The notes under the pieces are model-generated. The model was not told the origin of the DNA, did no database searches, and was given only the letters and a program-made list of their open reading frames with translations. Shown one piece after another: positions 46,925-58,660 of a stretch of DNA of 64,000 nt. The first letter of the stretch is position 1; each line of letters opens with the position of its first letter. A program made the position numbers and the translations under genes. The stretch is from Trametes villosa (lineage: Eukaryota > Basidiomycota > Agaricomycetes > Polyporales > Polyporaceae): NCBI GenBank assembly GCA_002964805.2, contig PUDQ02000010.1, positions 558,001-622,000 on the forward strand, read 5' to 3'.

Positions 46925-47324
46925 TTCACTGACCTTCCCGCACTCGCAATGCGAAATCGGGCAGAGTTTCGCCTTACCTACGGCGACGTACGTGCGTTCT
47001 CTTACTGTGCTGATGTAGAGGATCTAGGACTCGCCTGATTGATCCTCTCCTTACCTAATACTTGCTTATCTTCTCGCCTGCTGACTAAGCTACTTACAAA
47101 TCTCCCTGCTCTTGCTGGCCTTATGGGAATATGTCTGAGTAGCTAGTGAAGCCTAGGCTGCTTGCTGCTGTCTGCTTCTGAGTGTGTTCTAAACTGGGGG
47201 GTTCTTATTAGGGGGGCTCCTTCAGGCTGGCTTATATACCTTTCTGAAGGGCCGCTGACTAAGCAAATACATCCATACTAGGAAACTGTGGCTACTGGTC
47301 ATGGGGTCCATATGGGACCTCCTA

Positions 47325-47342
47325 GAATGTTCTAGCACTTTC
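47325..47342. promoter_or_regulatory. Heat-shock-element-like cluster 1
   Basis: GAA at 47325, TTC at 47330, GCA at 47335 and TTC at 47340, at exact 5-bp steps. Confidence 0.6.
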
Positions 47343-47386
47343 TCTCTGCCTATCTGAGTAGTTTGGGGCACCATGGGTGGGGTACG

Positions 47387-47434
47387 GAATATTCTGGAAT
47401 ATTCCGGGTGGTTCCAGTAGATTCTCCAGTCTTC
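47387..47434. promoter_or_regulatory. Heat-shock-element-like cluster 2
   Basis: GAA 47387, TTC 47392, GAA 47397 and TTC 47402 are perfect. TTC recurs at 47412, 47422 and 47432 in the same 5-bp phase, with degenerate units between. Confidence 0.75.
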
Positions 47435-47487
47435 CGTCCACCCCAAAGTATCAACATATGACCCTTCCTAGCTACTGGAATGTGGTA

Positions 47488-47525
47488 GAAGGTCCCGGAA
47501 CTTTCTGGAAGCTTCCGGAATATTC
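47488..47525. promoter_or_regulatory. Heat-shock-element cluster 3, six perfect units
   Basis: GAA 47498, TTC 47503, GAA 47508, TTC 47513, GAA 47518 and TTC 47523 alternate without error at 5-bp steps. They are preceded in phase by GAA 47488 and TCC 47493. Confidence 0.85.
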
Positions 47526-47563
47526 TAGCGCATTCTGAACCTTTCTTTCATCCACCGTGACCA

Positions 47564-47631
47564 GAATATACTAGAACCTACTAGGACTTGCCGGAACCTT
47601 CCGGGACTTTCCGGAACCTTCTGGAACTTTC
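47564..47631. promoter_or_regulatory. Heat-shock-element cluster 4, eight consecutive units
   Basis: GAA 47594, TTC 47599, GGA 47604, TTC 47609, GAA 47614, TTC 47619, GAA 47624 and TTC 47629 alternate in 5-bp phase, with one mismatch. GAA at 47564 and 47574 keep the same phase upstream. Confidence 0.85.
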
Positions 47632-47639
47632 CGTAGAGA

Positions 47640-48804
47640 GTCTCTGGGAGTAGAGTATGATAGGACGAAGGCCCTAGCAGTGGTTAACAGATTATTGGTG
47701 GTGTGTACGGGAATTGGTGGAATATTCTTCTTAGGGCAGTATTTGGTTGCTGTTTGATGGTATAAACCAAGGTATTGGTGTTTTGACAGTGCCTTTTGAG
47801 TGTCCCTGGGTTGTGAATGGTGTGGGTACACTCCCGCGGTCACCTGCCCACTCGCCATGGTCCAGCTGATTACAGAATTTGCCCTGGTCTCTGAGACCTG
47901 TCCCAGTACCAATCCAATTTGGTGCTTGACAGCGGGTGTGCACCGAGGTGGTTGCACACCCTCGCCCAGGGCGCGCGTCGCCGCTGCGCCTCCCCCCACT
48001 GCACGCCGTTGCGCGCGCGCGCTCTCATTTCTGCCACTGTAGGCTTTGCGCGGCAACAAGCACGACGAGAATGCTGACCGACAAAGTGCACCCGCCCACC
48101 GCCCGTGAAGCGCGCCAGCCTGTGCGTGTCTGCGCCACCCCACCACACTGCTCCCGCGCGCGCGCGTCTGGTACCGTTTGCTGGCGCCCGGGCGGGGTGC
48201 GCAACATACATATTGCTCACTGCTGTGCTCTGGCGCGCGATCCAGAGTAGAACGCCGCTTCGTGGGTACCGTACGGATACCGTTGTGCATGTTCCTTCAC
48301 CTGTCGGACGATATGTGCGTGCGGCACTGGCGGCGCTCTGTATCCTCATCAACTGTCGGCGTGCGCGGCGGCGCGCGCACGTCCGAAGCCTGTCCATATC
48401 CTCCCGTAGCGAAAACCGTTACAACTGCATGTGCGTCGTTACTGTACAGGGGTGCGCCGTGGCTGACTTCGAGATCGCGCCTGCCCCAGTCATCATTCCC
48501 GCTACGCCCTGTGCGCGACGACTCCAGAGGCTGCCCCGGTAGTCTTGCTACTGAATCCACCGATTCATTTGGAGCAACTGCCTGCAGGTCGCGCAACGAC
48601 TTGCTTGTCGATGTCGCGGGCTCAGTCAGTGTACCGGAGCCCATCTTGACATATCTAATATATAAGATTTGTTATATGAGGTCATAGGCGCTTAGGCTCA
48701 TCATAAGGAGATCTATGATTAGCATCTTGCCACCCTCTCGCGACACTGTGTCGTCGGTCTACTCCTTCTACCAGGTACACCGCTTTGTTCTCTTGTCTAC
48801 TGCT
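47640..48804. other. KDZ element leader region, no gene seen
   Basis: GC-rich stretches with alternating GCGCGC runs. The open frames on both strands lack splice-consistent continuation. A promoter for the transposase is expected here, but no TATA box could be singled out with confidence. Confidence 0.4.
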
Positions 48805-51800
48805 ATGGGGAAAAGATCTAGGGCATCTCGTGCGGTGCGCATGGTCGTCCTGGAAGACGATGACCGACCTTTCAAGACGTTCCGAACGCAAGTCCTGCGA
48901 ACAGACGCTATCGCGGCAGACAAGGCTCAGGCGGAAGAGCAGTTCCAGGCGAACATGAACGGTACGTACCACTGCCTAGTATGCGCCCACTTATTAGACG
49001 TTTGACCACCTGTGCAGCGCTTGATGACGACACCGCCCGCGCGATATCGACTATGCGCGGCGACGATCCCCCTCCCCTCGAAGGGCAGGATCACGCCGAC
49101 CTTCCTATGCACGATGTCCATGATGCGGGCATGGATGGCGACGACGACGAATGGGCAGATGTTGAGGATGGTGTGGAGGTTGACGATGAGTTGATGCGGG
49201 AGCTTCTGAACCTCAGGTACGTGTGACTACTTTATTTCATTGTGCACGGCCATGATCTCTTTCAGCAAACCTTACCGGAAGGCGAAGGATGGTAGGACGT
49301 GGCGAGGACGAGTCCAGCGGCTCGACGAACACTGGAAGAAGCTACTGCCCAGCCTCGTCGATGCGTACATAGGGTGGCGATACCCTCAGTCCAAGACCCA
49401 TACGCCCCTGGCTCCCCAAAGCTCCGTCCCCCCGAACCCGCCAACTGTCCCCGATGGGGTCAACAATGGCGCTACCGCGCCACCCCCAACGGTACCGGGT
49501 GAGTCTACCCTTGCTGTACCGGGTGACGCGACCGGTCGCGCACCCTCGTCCACTACGGCGCCCGCTCAGGGGGCGGCCATGTCCAACCCGCCGCCCGGCG
49601 TCCACGCGCCGCTGCCCGACGTCCACGCGCCGCTGCCCGACGTCCAAGCACCGCCGCCTGACGCCCAAGCACCGCCGCCCGACGCCCACGCGCCGCCTCC
49701 CTCCTCTCCTTCCTCAGGTCCATCACCAGAAGAACATACCTTCGATATTGCTGTCATCGATATCTACGACCTCTCGCGCGAGCGGACATTCACGGTATCA
49801 TCCGCGCGGACGATCTCCGAGGCTCTCGTATCTAACGGCTACCTGGGAACCTCCCCTCTGAAGCCCTCCCTCGCCATATCGATGAAAACCCTGGAGTTGT
49901 TTAGGTGTGTGCGCATCTTCAAGCCATCCTTCAGCGTAGAGGCTTTCGCCAAGTTAGTATGTCATTACTATCTAGTAAGTCCCGGAGCCCGGATCACCAT
50001 GTATTCTATGTGCTTAGTAGTCCACCAATCCATGAGATCCCCTACCGTCGAACATACCGCAATGCCCTGTCCGATGCCTTCGATATGTACCTCACGATCC
50101 TCCGCAATGTCGACAAGAGGGTCCTCGGTGCCCTGGGGCGTGATACTCCCAACTGGAGGGTTCGGAATGCATGTCCGGCTTGTTGCTACAAGGTGCGCAA
50201 TCTGTGATCAGATTGCCCCCGCATGCATGCTAACGCCTGATCAGCTCCACGACGAGCCCGATCGTCCTTTCTCTTGTATGTGGTGCATGGATGGCAACAA
50301 TAGTCTCAAGCGCATGCGGCCGCTAGGAGGCCGCAAGGCTGGTGACGTTCGCGTGTTCGACGAGAGCGACTACTTCCTCTCGACAGATTTCGTGAACACG
50401 TTCGCGAACGAAGTGTCTTCAAAATCCCGACAGGGCGGCCCGTCGCCACAGGTCTCCGAGGACGTGCATCGCGCTAATGTGGGGGTCGGTGATGGCACCT
50501 CCGTGCCTGGGGACGATCCCGTGGGTCGCAAACCTTTTCTGCGCAGATTCAATCTCATCTGATCAATCTCCAGGTGTCCTCGGACGGTGACGCTGCCACG
50601 CAAGGCACCGGCATGTCGGAGGGTGTTCCGCCGTCTCCGGCGGTCTCGACTCCCCCTCGAGAGGGGTCTCCTGTCCCCGAAGGCGTTTTCCCCGGCGCTG
50701 ACACTCAAGAAGATGAGGACAGCGAGACCCTGTCAGAGGGTGATCCGACGGATGGAGATCCGGGTCTTGAATCATCCTGCACCAAGAATTGGAAGGCCGC
50801 ACAATCTGACGACAAGAAGCGATCTTGGGACGTTTTCGAAGAGACGGGAATCTTCGCGAGCGCCTGCAGGCATGGGCTCATCCTCTGGGTGATCGATATG
50901 ATCCGGAGCGGAGAACTGTAGGTTTGGTGCCTTTCCTTAGTGCGTTGACTGACACGTGCAACAGGGCGCGCTATCCCCTCGCCACCGTCGCGAAGGTGCT
51001 CGACGTGATCGGGGAACGCACAATGGGAGGGTTCGACGTCGGCTGCTCTTTCAAGGGTACGGTCGCACGAAGCTCCCTTGGCGCGCGCTTTGCGGAGCTG
51101 AAGTCCCGCCTCTGCGTCAACGCCTTCCATGGGTACTCACACGAGTACTCTTGCCAAGTGATCAACCACCCGACTTTCATCAAGGGCATGGGTCTCGAAG
51201 ACTTGGAGACTATGGAGCGGATCTTCAGCCTCTCTAACCAGCTCGCCTCCGTAACCCGCTACGCCACAGCTTATCGCCGACGCGTGCTCATCGACGAGTA
51301 TTTCAAGCACTGGGACAGAGAGAAGTACCTCAACCTCGGGAAGATGCTCTACGATAACTACCGCCAGGCGCTTGACATCATCGATGAGCTCGAGATTGCA
51401 GTCGCGGAGGCGATGAAGTCATTAGAGATCTCCCCCGCAGATCTTGATCGCTTCGTCGATGAGGAGCGCGCGTACCTTGGGAGCCTCGGGAAAGAATCAT
51501 CCGAGGACCTGCACGAGATCGCGTATGTCGAGAAGCTGCAGGAGTTGCGGGGCGTCAGGTAAGGCTGTGTTGTTCTATCATCGCGGCATTGCTAACCCAG
51601 GATTCTATTCATCAGGGCACAACTAGCAAGAACAAATTGTCAGTTCTTTGCAGCGAGCACGCCCAAGATCGTGTTTTTGGCTCCTCGCTCGGGGCCCACA
51701 CATTACGAAGCGGAGACATCGAGCACACGCAAGCTCGAGACTGAACGCCGGTACCTCGAGGATCGCGGCAAGACTCTCACCCTCGAAGTCATCGACCTAG

Positions 51801-52624
51801 AGGTGCATCTTGGTATCCCTGCAGGGAAGACCTGGCAGCCTACGCACGCCGCGTACATGCGCGTTACCAAGTACATCGCAACCTGTAAGTATCAGAAGGC
51901 TCTGGCGAACCTACAACGCCTGGTGGTGCAGCGGCTGTTTGAACTCCACAAGATGAACCTCGCACGGACGGGTGAGTATTACTATCTGTCATTTACCAAT
52001 TGATACCTACTGACCATCCGGCAGGTTACAGGATGCGTCGTAACATCGCGAAGAACATGCAAACGCGCTCGCGTGCAATCCGCAACGCAATCAACACCTA
52101 CAACACCGCCGCGGCCGCACTCCACCCACCCCGCCCGAAACTCGACTGGACGACAATATCGCACTATCAATTCCTTGAAGAGTTCGACCTCCTCAACGAG
52201 ACTCGCGCCGACATACGTGCAAAGCCGTGGGCGCAACCCGCGATTCGGGAGACGTTGCGACTCGCGCGTCGCTTGGTAGGCGCGCGCGAAGAGATCCTGC
52301 AGGTGCATGTAGAAGCCCGCCGAGTGCATACCTCTATCCGCGACGAAGGCGAGTGCGCATGTGCTTGCATTCCTGAACAAGCTTTACGACCTAGGCCGGT
52401 TCTCCGGAAATCGAGCGCCTGGCGTGCACATCAGCGCCGAACGCGGACAACCCACAGCCCCGGCTGTTAGCATCGACGACAGTCTTGTTGCGAATGAGGC
52501 TCTCGCTGTCACCGAGGACGAGCAGGCCGACGAAGATCACGTTGGAGACGATCACGAGGACGAGGAGGTTCAGGGCCAAATCACAGTACTTGCAGACTTC
52601 GTAGGGAACCTCACAATGCAGTAA
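48805..52624 (+). CDS. KDZ transposase, CxC1 type
   Basis: Nine exons: 48805-48961, 49018-49216, 49266-49974, 50037-50192, 50245-50520, 50574-50917, 50965-51558, 51616-51971 and 52025-52624, about 1130 residues. The ATG at 48805 opens a basic segment (MGKRSRASRAVRM) followed by an acidic one. A Pro-rich linker has VHAPLPD repeats (near 49600-49690). The CxC1 cluster is NACPACCYK|LHDEPDRPFSCMWC with MDGNNSLKR and DYFLSTDFVNTFANEV. The catalytic core has WDVFEETGIFASACRHG, GGFDVGCSFKGTVARSSLG, CVNAFHGYSHEYSCQ and GMGLEDLETMERIFS; the Asp of FDVGC and the Glu of GLEDLE are retained. A coiled-coil-rich tail follows. A one-base shift near 52350 changes frame before FLNKLYDLGRFSGNRAPG. It is the transposase of the surrounding element. 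Confidence 0.85.
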
Positions 52625-52649
52625 TCACGAGCACCCCATTCAGTCAGAT

Positions 52650-53512
52650 TGACTACTACAACACAGTGTGCCCATGTTCCAATAGCCTTCCGGAAGACGA
52701 TACAGGATATGTATACCTGGGTGCACATGGCCCGCATATCATTCCTAAGCCATTCGCTGCGAGTTTAACATTTATAGCTGGATAGCACTTCAGTTGTAGA
52801 TGACTGTGGCGCGGCATCTTTTCCAGCCCGATCTTCGACAAAGTGAACTAAAACACAGTGTTACATGTAGTGAATGGATCTTAAGTGTAGGCAACGTGTA
52901 TATGGACGGAGGTGCTAACTCATGCGAAGGGCAGAAACAGTGTCTAGCAACTAAATCTCAATCCGCGATTGCAGCAGTGGCGGGCGCTGCTCGTATCCGG
53001 CGGCTCGAGTCCTTCCCTGGTCCCGCAACATGGCACAACCGACCGCGCTGTTACATATAACTCAAAGCGCAGCCAGATAAAACACTTCATCATTCTGAGG
53101 ACATTCTCCCGAGCATATACAAGTTCTCTCAGTGAAGTAACAGCATGGTGCTCATTGGGAGACGGGACGGTGCAGCCCTGGGGCACGCTCGACGCGACAC
53201 TGCAATATGGCAGAAGCGCTAGACAGTAACACTCGGGCTGTCCGACGCGAACGGACTTACGACAGGCAGCGTATAACTCTCACTCCTTTCCTCAGATCTG
53301 TAATTAACAGAAGCCTCGCTGTTTGTATCACAATATAGCACAAATTTTGGTACCTCAGATCGTCGTATCATGAGTGAGAGCGTTGCGCGAGCGGCCGACG
53401 TTCACGGTGTGCGCCTAACTGTAGCAGTTGCTTAATTGACGCGCAAAAGCGCCCACTCTCATCCGATTGTCCGTGCCGCCCTTTGCTTCCCACCCCTACT
53501 ACCCTCATCGAC
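52650..53512. other. Intergenic stretch in the KDZ element
   Basis: No gene found. The last 50 bp before the next ATG are pyrimidine-rich (CCCACCCCTACTACCCTC), a usual basidiomycete leader. Confidence 0.45.
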
Positions 53513-54976
53513 ATGGCGCAAGGGCTGCCTCCATCGGACTCGGACTCTGATCGTCCCAAGTACGTGGAGCCCGCTGGCGAGAATTTCTACACGGTTCTCA
53601 GCACCGGAGACGACACCGGGGTATATCTAGCGCGGTATGTGTGTTCGAGCACGCCGTGCACTTGTTCGCTAACGATACCTCTGAGGCAGACCTCCCAACA
53701 CCGCGATAGGTTGCCCTCTCGCTATTCTCCCCATTGTTGTCGTCACATCCGACCACGATGAGGCTATGAAGGTCCACTCCCTCAACAAGGAGATCCTCCC
53801 TCAGCTCTCGGACCCCATCAACTATGACAACTTCAAGCAACTCATCAATGGATCGCGCCGCATCAAGACCATTTTCAAGCCGACGCGGAAACAGCCCATC
53901 TATGCCTTCAAGGTCGGAGTGGAGACTGGGATATATTTCCCTTACGACTGGTATCGCCCGCTCTACGGATGTCATGATTGGTTCCGTGCTGATTGCTTGA
54001 TCCCTGCACAGGAACGAGCAGCTGTTCCCGCTGACGGACTTCGAGGGCGCGATGTTCAAGAAATTCTGGACCTTCGAAGAGGCCCTCGTTTGGATGATCG
54101 ACAAGTGGGCCGTGCAAGCGAGGTTCAGAACGAAGCCATCCGGCCCCGCTCCCGTTGGGCAAGAATCCGAGCATCCGACACGCCTCACGGAGGGCCGTGT
54201 GCAAGAGGGAGCGAGCTCGCGTCCGGTCTCGCCATCAAAGGCCGCTGGTAGCCGTTCCAGCTCCCCGTCGAAACGCCCCTTTGCCCCTCGTCTCGACGTT
54301 CGCGTTCCCATCAGCTCCCCGCGCGCAGGATCCCCGACGAAGCGCGAAGACGACATTGCCGGCACGAGCATATCGGCCCCAGTTGGCTACGCTCGGGCGG
54401 GATCCCCGGTGAAGGGAGCGGACGGCAATGTTGCGCCCTCGACTGCCCAGCGGCCGGCCGTCCTGTCCGTGTCCTCGGCGCCCCCCACTGCTAGTAGCCC
54501 CGGCCCATTCACTCCGCGCAGAGCACGCACAGTCGCTTTCGCGCCCGTGGGGAGCCGTTCGCCCGACCGCGCCCGGCGGGTCAGGGATGTCCCCGGTGCG
54601 CATGATTTCGTTGCGTGCACCATGCGCCCGGTTCACTAACGCGTCGCTGGTGATCGACGTCTCAGACGACGATAGGCACAGACAGCCCGCCATGCGACCA
54701 GAGCACGTCATGCTCGATCACCTTCGTCAGGTTCTCTGCCCGCCGGAATCTCCTCAAGACTTCGTGTCGGCGGTGGAGTTGGGCGAGGCGGTGGAAGTGT
54801 GGTTCCGGGCGCATCGCCTCTCAGCGGAGGCGCAGCTCTTTATTCTGCGGGCATACATCTGGACTGACGACGTTAGCGAGTTTGCGGGCTTGACGGCACG
54901 TCCTCCCCTTGAACTCGCTCTGGTCGACGCCGAATACTTGTGGGGCTTGATAACCACGTGGGTGGTGTCGCTCTGA
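53513..54976 (+). CDS. KDZ-borne protein with RNase H1 N-terminal-like (hybrid-binding) motif
   Basis: Exons 53513-53634, 53690-53950, 54012-54595 and 54666-54976 give 425 residues, every junction in frame. The segment around the second intron reads YAFKVGVETGIYFPYDW|NEQLF...GAMFKKFWTFEEALVWM. This fits the small domain at the start of eukaryotic RNase H1 and in caulimovirus viroplasmin (VG...GIY..W.....V.GF.GA.FK.F.T.EEA), which binds RNA-DNA hybrids or dsRNA. No RNase H catalytic domain follows. Instead there is a Ser/Pro/Arg-rich linker with SPSK and SP repeats, and a helical C-terminus. It lies 0.9 kb after the transposase, same strand, inside the element. A role with nucleic-acid intermediates is inference. 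Confidence 0.72.
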
Positions 54977-55247
54977 CTGTTGTGCCGCCTGGACCCCGCT
55001 CGGCGGGATACCATTGGGCGTCTCAGGTTGGCTAGGGGCTGTCTGCACGAATGTAATCCGATCGTTATAAGTGCCACATATCAGCAACGGGAGGGAAGAA
55101 TATTCACGTCGTCCGCGAGACGGACCTCAGCCTCGCACTACGGGCGATAGTACTCGACCCCGATGGCCTCGAACAACCGTCGTGATCCCCACCACCCCCT
55201 CAGTACTCACCACGCACCCGCGTCCTGCCGTCGCACATCCGCGCGCC

Positions 55248-57268
55248 ATGGTACGCTTCCGCAGCGACTCCGGCGATGGCCTACAGCGCCTAGTCAACAA
55301 GAAGAGGACGCGCGTTACTGGACGCTTTTGCGCTAAGAAGAAGGGCCACACCTTAACGTTGATCCAGAAAGCCCAGTTACAACTCGAGCGCCAGGATCGC
55401 GCCGTTGCGCTCAACAAAGCCCTCCGCGAGGCACACGAGGCAGTATGGGACGCTGCAAAGAAGATGCACGCGGAATTTCAGACCCATAGCACCGAGTACT
55501 TCTTTCACCTCATCATGCAGACGTCGCGCATCACTACCGCCAAACGCCGTACAAGCCGTTGGAACGCCTACCTCAGCCAGGAACTTCAGCGTCGGAATGC
55601 GGGTGAGTGTATTGCTGGATCATCATAACATCTGTCTCATTGCTGATACATCTGACGCCGGTAGATGTACCGGAAGGCGAACAACGCAAACGCGTCTCGG
55701 ACGGCGAGCTTACGAGGGAGATCGCGGCTCAATGGAAGGCATTGTCGGAAGAAGAGCAGGTCGCAGCCACTGAAGAGACGCTGAAGGCTCTGGAGGAGCG
55801 TCACAAAGACCACAAGAAAGGTACACACACGGTGCCAATCCAAGCATTCCACGACGCGCGCGCGACTGTCGACACCATCAAGCGTGAGGTACGCATTGTG
55901 ATGTATGATATTCGCCTTCATGCGACGACCCCTGACGCCGCACTCACAGCTCCAAGACCTGAACGCGCGCACTGGCATCGAAGCCGTTCTCTTCGTCACG
56001 CGGTCGACGACTTCGTCATACGTGCAACCATTCGCATTTGCTACGAACAATCACCTCCCCCAGTTCATGCTCACCGCAACGAAGAGTAGTATGACCGAGT
56101 TCGCTTTGAAGATGGAAGGCTTCTGTCTCTCCGGGATGCAAGGTATGTGGGCTGTGATCCGTTAGCCGAGTCGTCTCGTTGCTGATATCATACGGTTAGG
56201 GATCGCGCATAACTATACACAAGGGTTGCTCAACCTCAAGAAGGAGGCAGCGGTGCTCATCAATACGAAGCTCCGTGCGTCGTCCGCCCTCTCATCGAAG
56301 TACTACTAGGGCTAACATGAAGTTTCTACAGAACAGGCATGCCCGCCAGATGTGCAGATCTCCCGGATGTGCTACGTCAACTTCGACACTCGCATCACTC
56401 AGCGGCTGGGCATCATCATCGAGAACTGGCCATTGAAGAAGTTCTGCGCCCCCGGAGAGATCTGCTCGCGCCCTGAGCTCGACGTACTCATTCAATCGTG
56501 GAAGTCCAACGCTACCCGATTCCGAATGATGGCGCCCGACGAGTGGGATGAATGGAAGACGAAGCGTCTCTCGGACGGGACAGGTGGAGGTGAGGAGCCG
56601 GAAGACGGATGTACCGATGGGAACGTCGGGGGCGCGTTGGGAGATGGCGGGGCTGTTGGGAACGAGGGCTCAGGTGACGGTGCTGCTGGCGTCGGCGCCG
56701 GCGTCGGCGCCGGCGCTGTCAACGGCGGCGATGCAGGTAAGCAGTAAGCACTTCATCTCTGTACCTGTAAGTCGCTCACACCCTGCCAGCTGTCAACCCT
56801 TCCGTCACGCCCAACCCTACGGCTACACCTCGCGAGGTGCATACGGCCTCATCTCCCCACGCCGCCGCCACCGGTGCCGCCGCCTCTACTACCACCCTCG
56901 CTGTCGCCGCTGCCATCTCCGCCACTGCCGGCAACCCTCCTCCCACCGCCTCGGCCGCCAATGAGGCCGTACCCACCCGCAAGCGCGCTCGCAACGAGAT
57001 CAGCTTCGTCGCTGTCGACGTTGTCACTGGTCCGGACGGACACTCCGTGGCGGTCGCGAAGCGCAGCAGGAAGACACAGTCGAAGAAAGGCACTACTCAG
57101 GAGCCTTCGATGGTGGAAGCTCCGGCGGTGTCAGAGAGTGGCGTCGTCAAGCAAACTCGGAAGCGCAAGTCGAAGAAGACGAAGGCTGACAAGGTCGCCG
57201 GCTCTGGCAGCCAATCCGCCACCACCGTCTCCCCTCCTTCTACCTCCGCCTCTGCTGCTGCCGCCTAA
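55248..57268 (+). CDS. KDZ-borne protein with HMG-box-like segment
   Basis: Exons 55248-55602, 55665-55888, 55950-56142, 56200-56274, 56332-56736 and 56790-57268 give 576 residues, in frame throughout. The ATG opens a basic region (KKRTRVTGRFCAKKKGH). Residues of exons 1-2 read RWNAYLSQELQRRN...SDGELTREIAAQWKALSEEE, like an HMG box (W..Y...E......P......I...WK.LS..E). Then come DLNARTGIEAVLFVTR and NFDTRITQRLGIIIENWPLK. The C-terminal region is Gly- then Ala/Thr-rich, with NLS-like RKRKSKKTKADK. Similar proteins accompany KDZ elements in mushroom genomes, from memory. It probably binds DNA in the nucleus. Confidence 0.68.
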
Positions 57269-58117
57269 CCACGTCACCGCTGTATAGCCACACTGCCGCC
57301 TCCATTCCCGCCCATGCTACCACCGCTTGGCGTCAACCCCCCGGCTTCTACTCTTTCCGCCACCGTGTCATCAATTCCGTCTTGGACATCTCATCCATCC
57401 TCACTCCTTGTCAGCCACTCCGGTCACCCCGCCCGCTCTCTCCTCCCCCACTCACTATTCTTCTCGCACCCCCTTCTTATATTGCATTCATACAATTCAT
57501 TCGCGCTACACAAATATTCGTACCCGGTACATGTAATACAGTGGATGCGCGTACTATTCATCTTGTCCACCCAACGCCCACGGGTACACGCGCGCTCTGT
57601 AAGGCACGACTTGAGCATGCCGGCGCACACAAGTGCCGCACGCGCGCCGTCTGATCAGTGCCGGTACGCGCGCGCGCGCAACGGTACCCGCGGTACCCCT
57701 CAGACGGCGTTGCCCTGGGGCTCGCGCAAAGCACGGCGGTGGGCGCTCTGCACTAGGCGTGTTGCGCGCGCCGGAAGACGGACCCGGATGCGCGCGCGCG
57801 AGGATCCGGCGCGGTGCGGTAGCGCGGGTACGCGTGACACAGACGGGCGCGCCCGTTGGGCTTCTGTCAGTAGAGCGGCGAACATCTTGTCGAGCAGTGC
57901 GCATGCCGCGCTCGCTGATGCGAACGACGCGGGGTGGCACATAACAGCACGCGCTCGCGGGCACGGGGCACAAGCGGGCGCGGACTCAGGAGCGGGCGGC
58001 GGGAAGGTTACGGCTTGCGTGAGCGTGTGGCCCCAGGTTGGTCGTCTGCACCGTGCTCATCGGCAAGGACAGCTCAGATGGAGCTACGTATGCCTGAGTT
58101 GGCTGCAAAGCGGGACG
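57269..58117. other. GC-rich 3' region of the KDZ element
   Basis: Alternating CGCGCG runs and no splice-consistent gene on either strand. Confidence 0.4.
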
Positions 58118-58660
58118 CGCGCGGTGGACATGCGCGGCAGGGCGGGATGTGGCGGCGGGCGGCGGGCGGCGGGGTGGGTCGCGGTTGGGAGGCACGCAAG
58201 TACTATGTGGCTATAGTATATGTTGTAGAGGAAGCGCGCAGCAGATACAAGCTGTTAAGAACAAGAACGGGGCGAAACGGACAGGAACTGAGCGGGGGAC
58301 GGGGGGAGCATCGTCGGCGTCGTGGCCGACAGCGAGCACGACCTCGGGAGCGATGTGGCGGGGGCTAGCGCCGGCGGGGCGATTGCCGAGGGGGGCCGTA
58401 GGCGTGCGCTGCTACTCAACGCCCGGTTGATCTGTCTTATCAGCCTAGATCTGTTAGATCTCCTTATCGTATGTTATCTACATCTACGACATAGCTGCCG
58501 CATATGGGGAGGGGGTTGTATGCCTGTTAGAGGCAGGGGAGGAGGCCAGTCTGCCGTGCAACTGGCAGTATGGCGGAACACGGCTTTCCGGGCCTATTAG
58601 CCTGGCATAGTGGGGTACTATGCCAGCCTAGTTAGCCGGGTTATCTGTGATGATCAGGTG
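58118..58660 (-). repeat. Right TIR of the KDZ transposon
   Basis: Reverse complement of 45791-46333 with only a few differences, ending GATGATCAGGTG, then GAGCATAA at 58661-58668. Confidence 0.9.

Larger units (their letters stand above)
45791..58660 (+). mobile_element. Complete KDZ DNA transposon (12.87 kb)
   Basis: It is bounded by long inverted repeats (45791-46333 and 58118-58660) and an 8-bp GAGCATAA duplication. It encodes a CxC1-type KDZ transposase plus two accessory genes, all on the plus strand. An 8-bp duplication matches what is known for the Zisupton/KDZ group. Only one probable transposase frameshift (near 52350) was seen. The TIR arms differ by very few bases, which points to recent insertion. 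The target was a short stretch beside the gene at 45.2-45.7 kb. Confidence 0.88.

Noticed and set aside
47571..48290. Reverse-strand frame of 239 residues over the heat-shock-element region
   Set aside because: The end is made of translated GAA/TTC array (repeated KVP), no splice-consistent continuation, and no start context.
54597..54665. SLVIDVSDDD as a SUMO-interaction motif in the KDZ-borne protein
   Set aside because: This stretch is removed as an intron (GTGCGC...CTCAG) in the model that keeps the frame, so it is probably not translated.
45791..58660. LTR retrotransposon
   Set aside because: The terminal repeats are inverted, the duplication is 8 bp, and the core is a KDZ transposase; no RT or integrase is present.
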